A stretch of 10,392 nt of DNA from a bacterium (GTDB lineage Bacteria; Spirochaetota; UBA4802; UBA5550). The stretch spans positions 1 to 10,392 of the forward strand of contig JAAENB010000511.1 in NCBI GenBank assembly GCA_024224995.1, written 5' to 3'. The translations under genes and the position numbers were made by a program. The notes under the pieces are model-generated. The model was not told where the DNA came from and made no database searches. It was given only the letters and a program-made list of their open reading frames with translations. This document shows positions 8,606 to 10,392 of the stretch, piece after piece; position 1 is the stretch's first letter, and each line of letters opens with the position of its first letter.

Positions 8606-8665
8606 AATTGTCGTTTTTCGACAATTCGATGTCGTTTTTCGACAGAATAGTGCTGTTTTTTAACA
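8606..8665. promoter_or_regulatory. Operator array: three inverted repeats at 21-base period
   Basis: Box 1 (8609-8623) and box 2 (8630-8644) are identical: TGTCGTTTTTCGACA, two 5-base arms around a T5 spacer. Box 1 extends to 8-base arms (AATTGTCG/CGACAATT, 8606-8626). Box 3 (8651-8665), TGCTGTTTTTTAACA, is degenerate but in register. Box starts are 21 bases apart twice, about two helical turns, so bound dimers would sit on one face of the DNA. This is the layout expected of enhancer sites for a sigma-54 activator. The box centres are about 170-212 bases upstream of the transcription start predicted from the sigma-54 promoter at 8802. The divergent kinase gene begins about 90 bases to the left, so autoregulation is possible. 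Binding by the neighbouring activator is inferred. Confidence 0.8.
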
Positions 8666-8801
8666 ATAACAATAGCATATTCTTTCTTTTATACCGGGAT
8701 TCAAATGGATAATTACAAAAAAATTGAACAATTTACTCAGATAATTCGTATATTCTACCTTTTTACAGCATATTTCAAAAAAATAAAATAAATCCGGGTT
8801 C
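8666..8801. other. AT-rich spacer between operator array and sigma-54 promoter
   Basis: No coding frame, repeat or RNA is evident. The stretch is strongly AT-rich with several A-runs, which suits DNA bending between enhancer and promoter. No convincing IHF consensus was found. A weak sigma-70-like pair (TTGAAC at 8724, TATATT at 8749, 19-base gap) was seen but is not called. Confidence 0.4.
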
Positions 8802-8817
8802 TGGCATAAAACATGCA
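8802..8817 (+). promoter_or_regulatory. Sigma-54 (-24/-12) promoter for the lipoprotein operon
   Basis: TGGCATAAAACATGCA matches the sigma-54 consensus TGGCAC-N5-TTGCW at 9 of 11 defined positions. The invariant GG (8803-8804) and GC (8815-8816) are correctly spaced. The predicted start is near 8828, giving a leader of about 95 bases before the lipoprotein ATG. It lies downstream of the 21-base operator array, and a sigma-54 activator is encoded in the divergent operon. No comparable element faces the kinase gene in the part of the region inspected. Confidence 0.78.
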
Positions 8818-8912
8818 TAATAAAGTACATAGAACTACCTATAACCAAAAAACAAAGAACACAAAACACAAAATTTCAGGCTATTCCAATAGTGAATGCC
8901 GTACACCAAAAA

Positions 8913-8917
8913 GGGGG
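8913..8917 (+). promoter_or_regulatory. Ribosome binding site that fixes the lipoprotein start
   Basis: An AAGGGGGA stretch has its GGGGG 6 bases before the ATG at 8924. This selects that ATG over the in-frame ATG at 8813, which overlaps the sigma-54 -12 element and would place 37 residues ahead of the signal peptide. Confidence 0.8.
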
Positions 8918-8923
8918 ATTTGG

Positions 8924-9964
8924 ATGAAAATTAGAGAGAGAAATATTCCATTTATCAAGATCTGCTTATTTTTTATTTCCATAATAGTATCAACAGTGTC
9001 CTGTGAGAATGTTTTAAATGATGGTCTCAAAGAAAACAATCAAAAGGAAATAACTTCATTTGTTTTTGAAGCAGCCAATAATGAAGATTTATCTTCCGAT
9101 ATAACTGCCACAATCAATGATACATCAATAACAGTTGTTGTTCCGGAAAACACGGATATTACAAACCTGGTCGCGAGCTATCGCATAACAGGAGAAACTG
9201 TTTTGGTAAACGGCATTGAGCAGTTTAGCGGTGAAAGCGTAAATGATTTTTCCGAGGTTAAAATCTATAGAATAGAAGCAAAAAATCTTACGGTACAGGA
9301 ATTCACGATTATCGTTATAATAGAATCAAATCCCGACACGACTCCTCCGCTAATAGAGAAAGCATCTGTTGCTTCTTCTGTAGGAGACTCTTCCGGGACT
9401 TATCAATTTTCTGTTATGGTTGCAGACGACCGGGAAGTATCTTTAGTTACTGCCAATCTTAATGAAGATTCATATGCTCCAACTATTGATGAAAATATTT
9501 ATACATTCAGTATTCCTGTTACGGAACTTGCTTATGGCAACAACGCAATAACTGTTGAAGCGATGGACAGTTCGGAAAATAGTTCTTCGCTCCCGGTTAC
9601 CGTCTCCCTGGATGATGAGATTGATCCTGTTTTTGCGATTTCCAATGCTTCGCCCGGTACTATAATTTCATGGCCCTGGGACCCGGTTTATTATAATGTA
9701 GACTTTTCCGTTACGGACAATAAAGATGAATCATGCTCCGTGAGCGGCGCGAGCCACATTGGCGGTAATTCCCATAGAATAACAGTAAACGCTAAAGATT
9801 ATGGTCTGTTGGCTGAAAAATCGACTATGCATACAGTCACCGCCAGGGATCAAACCGGTAATACCAGTACACGAACCTGTAAAATAACGGTATTCACTAT
9901 ATGCAGTGAAACAACAAAAAATCTGTACCTTTGCTCAACAAATATCAGACATGAATGGCAGTAA
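8924..9964 (+). CDS. Putative lipoprotein with an N-terminal beta domain and bacterial Ig-like repeats
   Basis: This is a predicted exported lipoprotein of 346 residues. The N-terminus has basic residues (MKIRERN), a hydrophobic stretch (about 8-25) and Cys27 as the probable lipidated residue. The preceding STVS lacks the usual Leu/Val/Ile at -3, so the lipobox is loose, as is often tolerated in spirochaetes. Residues 43-133 resemble the DUF5018-like beta domain common in large surface lipoproteins (ITSFVF, SITVVVPENTDITNLVASY, EFTIIVII). Two Ig-like repeats follow at about 140-229 (TTPP...VTVSLDD) and 233-324 (DPVF...CKITVF), and both contain an aromatic or VTA/VEA motif near D.[ST].[EG]N[TS]. 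The last 22 residues (two Cys) match neither repeat. It is the first gene after the sigma-54 promoter, and the sigma-factor fragment follows after 17 bases. Function is unknown; adhesion, envelope structure or sensing are possibilities. The start was chosen by its Shine-Dalgarno and signal peptide. Confidence 0.85.
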   Translation: MKIRERNIPFIKICLFFISIIVSTVSCENVLNDGLKENNQKEITSFVFEAANNEDLSSDITATINDTSITVVVPENTDITNLVASYRITGETVLVNGIEQFSGESVNDFSEVKIYRIEAKNLTVQEFTIIVIIESNPDTTPPLIEKASVASSVGDSSGTYQFSVMVADDREVSLVTANLNEDSYAPTIDENIYTFSIPVTELAYGNNAITVEAMDSSENSSSLPVTVSLDDEIDPVFAISNASPGTIISWPWDPVYYNVDFSVTDNKDESCSVSGASHIGGNSHRITVNAKDYGLLAEKSTMHTVTARDQTGNTSTRTCKITVFTICSETTKNLYLCSTNIRHEWQ

Positions 9965-9968
9965 TATT

Positions 9969-9975
9969 AAGGAGA
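9969..9975 (+). promoter_or_regulatory. Ribosome binding site of the sigma-factor fragment
   Basis: AAGGAGA lies 6 bases before the ATG at 9982. It favours this start over the in-frame ATG at 9955, which overlaps the lipoprotein gene and has no Shine-Dalgarno. Confidence 0.85.
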
Positions 9976-9981
9976 ATAACC

Positions 9982-10275
9982 ATGAAAAAGTTAATACCGG
10001 ATAAAAAAACTGTTAATTTTACAAAAATATTCAGCCATAATTATTCAGAGATATTCATGTATATTAATAATGAAATAAAAAATCCTCAATCCGCGGCTGA
10101 TTTAACCAGGGATGTTTTTCTTAATTTTTTCTCTACTATGGAACCTAATATGGAAATAGCAGGTACGATTCAATCCTGGCTGTTTGGTTCGGCCCAAAAT
10201 ATGGTTTATGAATATTCCCGGAAGGGGAAAAAGGCAGATAGGGGCTACCCGGGGGTGAATCCCCGGGCTACATGA
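9982..10275 (+). pseudogene. ECF-type RNA polymerase sigma factor, truncated after region 2
   Basis: The frame gives 97 residues, about half of a usual ECF sigma factor (around 160-200). Residues 14-82 look like sigma-70 region 2: AADLTRDVFLNFF corresponds to the conserved A.DL.Q.VFL.. helix (2.2), and IQSWLFGSAQNMVYEYSRKGKK to the W[L]..IA.N...D..RK segment (2.3-2.4). No region 4, the -35 binding domain, is present. From about 10240 the frame enters a GC-rich hairpin repeat and ends in GYPGVNPRAT, which does not look like sigma-factor sequence. It is therefore probably a gene cut by repeat insertion. An expressed short region-2 protein, or a gene resuming beyond the window, remains possible. 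A strong Shine-Dalgarno and the 17-base gap make it the second gene of the lipoprotein operon. Confidence 0.65.
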
Positions 10276-10392
10276 CTATACCCCTCCGGGGTATTTCTGG
10301 TATGGGACCGAATCGCCCGCAGGGCATTGGTTGACCATTGGTTCAATGCTGACCCAAGACAGAATAGCCCCAGCGGGGCGACGTGTTGTAGC
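10240..10392. repeat. Cluster of GC-rich short hairpins (extragenic palindromic repeat), running off the window
   Basis: Four small stem-loops lie in a row: CCCGGGG/CCCCGGG (10248-10254 with 10261-10267), atacccc/ggggtat with loop tcc (10278-10294), gccc/gggc with loop gca (10315-10325) and gcccc/ggggc with loop agc (10367-10379). A gctac at 10244-10248 and a gtagc at 10388-10392 could be ends of one inverted unit, though the right edge is cut by the window. It contains no plausible gene of its own and overlaps the 3' end of the sigma-factor frame. The motifs gggctac and gggtatttct are shared with 76-92 at the left end. Confidence 0.65.

Noticed and set aside
8606..8626. Intrinsic terminator in the first operator box (8-base arms around T5)
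   Set aside because: The T-run is in the loop rather than after the stem, and the unit repeats at a fixed 21-base period, which fits protein binding sites.
8724..8754. Sigma-70-like pair TTGAAC and TATATT facing right
   Set aside because: The gap is 19 bases and both hexamers are imperfect; AT-rich DNA yields such pairs by chance. The sigma-54 element is far stronger.
8660..8869. 69-residue minus-strand frame across the divergent promoter region
   Set aside because: Cys/Phe-rich composition, no ribosome binding site, and it covers the sigma-54 promoter and A-rich leader. Best explained as chance.
8813..8923. Longer lipoprotein start at 8813
   Set aside because: That ATG lies in the -12 region of the sigma-54 promoter, would precede the predicted transcript start, and would bury the signal peptide 37 residues inside.

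Overview
The window carries a two-gene leftward signalling operon and a divergent, shorter rightward operon, with clusters of palindromic repeats at both ends. The DNA leans AT-rich. Organism assignment is tentative. The very large Ser/Thr-kinase-like/ATPase/histidine-kinase hybrid, the sigma-54 activator, a lipoprotein with a loose lipobox and Ig-like repeats, and the ECF-type sigma fragment together would fit a free-living member of the Spirochaetota. Desulfobacterota and other environmental bacteria are not excluded. No rRNA, tRNA, CRISPR array or transposase gene was seen.

Layout. Positions 1-315 are non-coding and repeat-rich: three diverged copies of a ~30-base direct repeat bracket a long hairpin (92-124) and a perfect 58-base palindrome (164-221). 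Positions 316-2139 (minus) encode a sigma-54 enhancer-binding response regulator with two receiver domains, the first lacking its phosphorylatable aspartate. Positions 2136-8516 (minus) encode a ~2126-residue hybrid sensor kinase: kinase-like domain, AAA/STAND ATPase, TPR-like helices, GAF, histidine kinase 1, receiver, histidine kinase 2. The two genes overlap by ATGA, so they are translationally coupled and probably act as a cognate pair.

Positions 8517-8923 are a divergent regulatory region. It holds three TGTCG-T5-CGACA-type inverted repeats spaced exactly 21 bases apart, followed 137 bases downstream by a strong sigma-54 (-24/-12) promoter pointing right. That promoter would drive a lipoprotein gene (8924-9964) and an ECF-sigma region-2 fragment (9982-10275). 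The fragment's reading frame runs into a cluster of GC-rich hairpins (10240-10392) resembling the repeats at the left end.

Working model (inference): the giant kinase senses an unknown signal and phosphorylates the second receiver of the activator. The activator binds the 21-base-spaced array and fires the sigma-54 promoter, which makes the lipoprotein and, when intact, the ECF sigma factor. The array lies between the two operons, so it may also feed back on the kinase operon.
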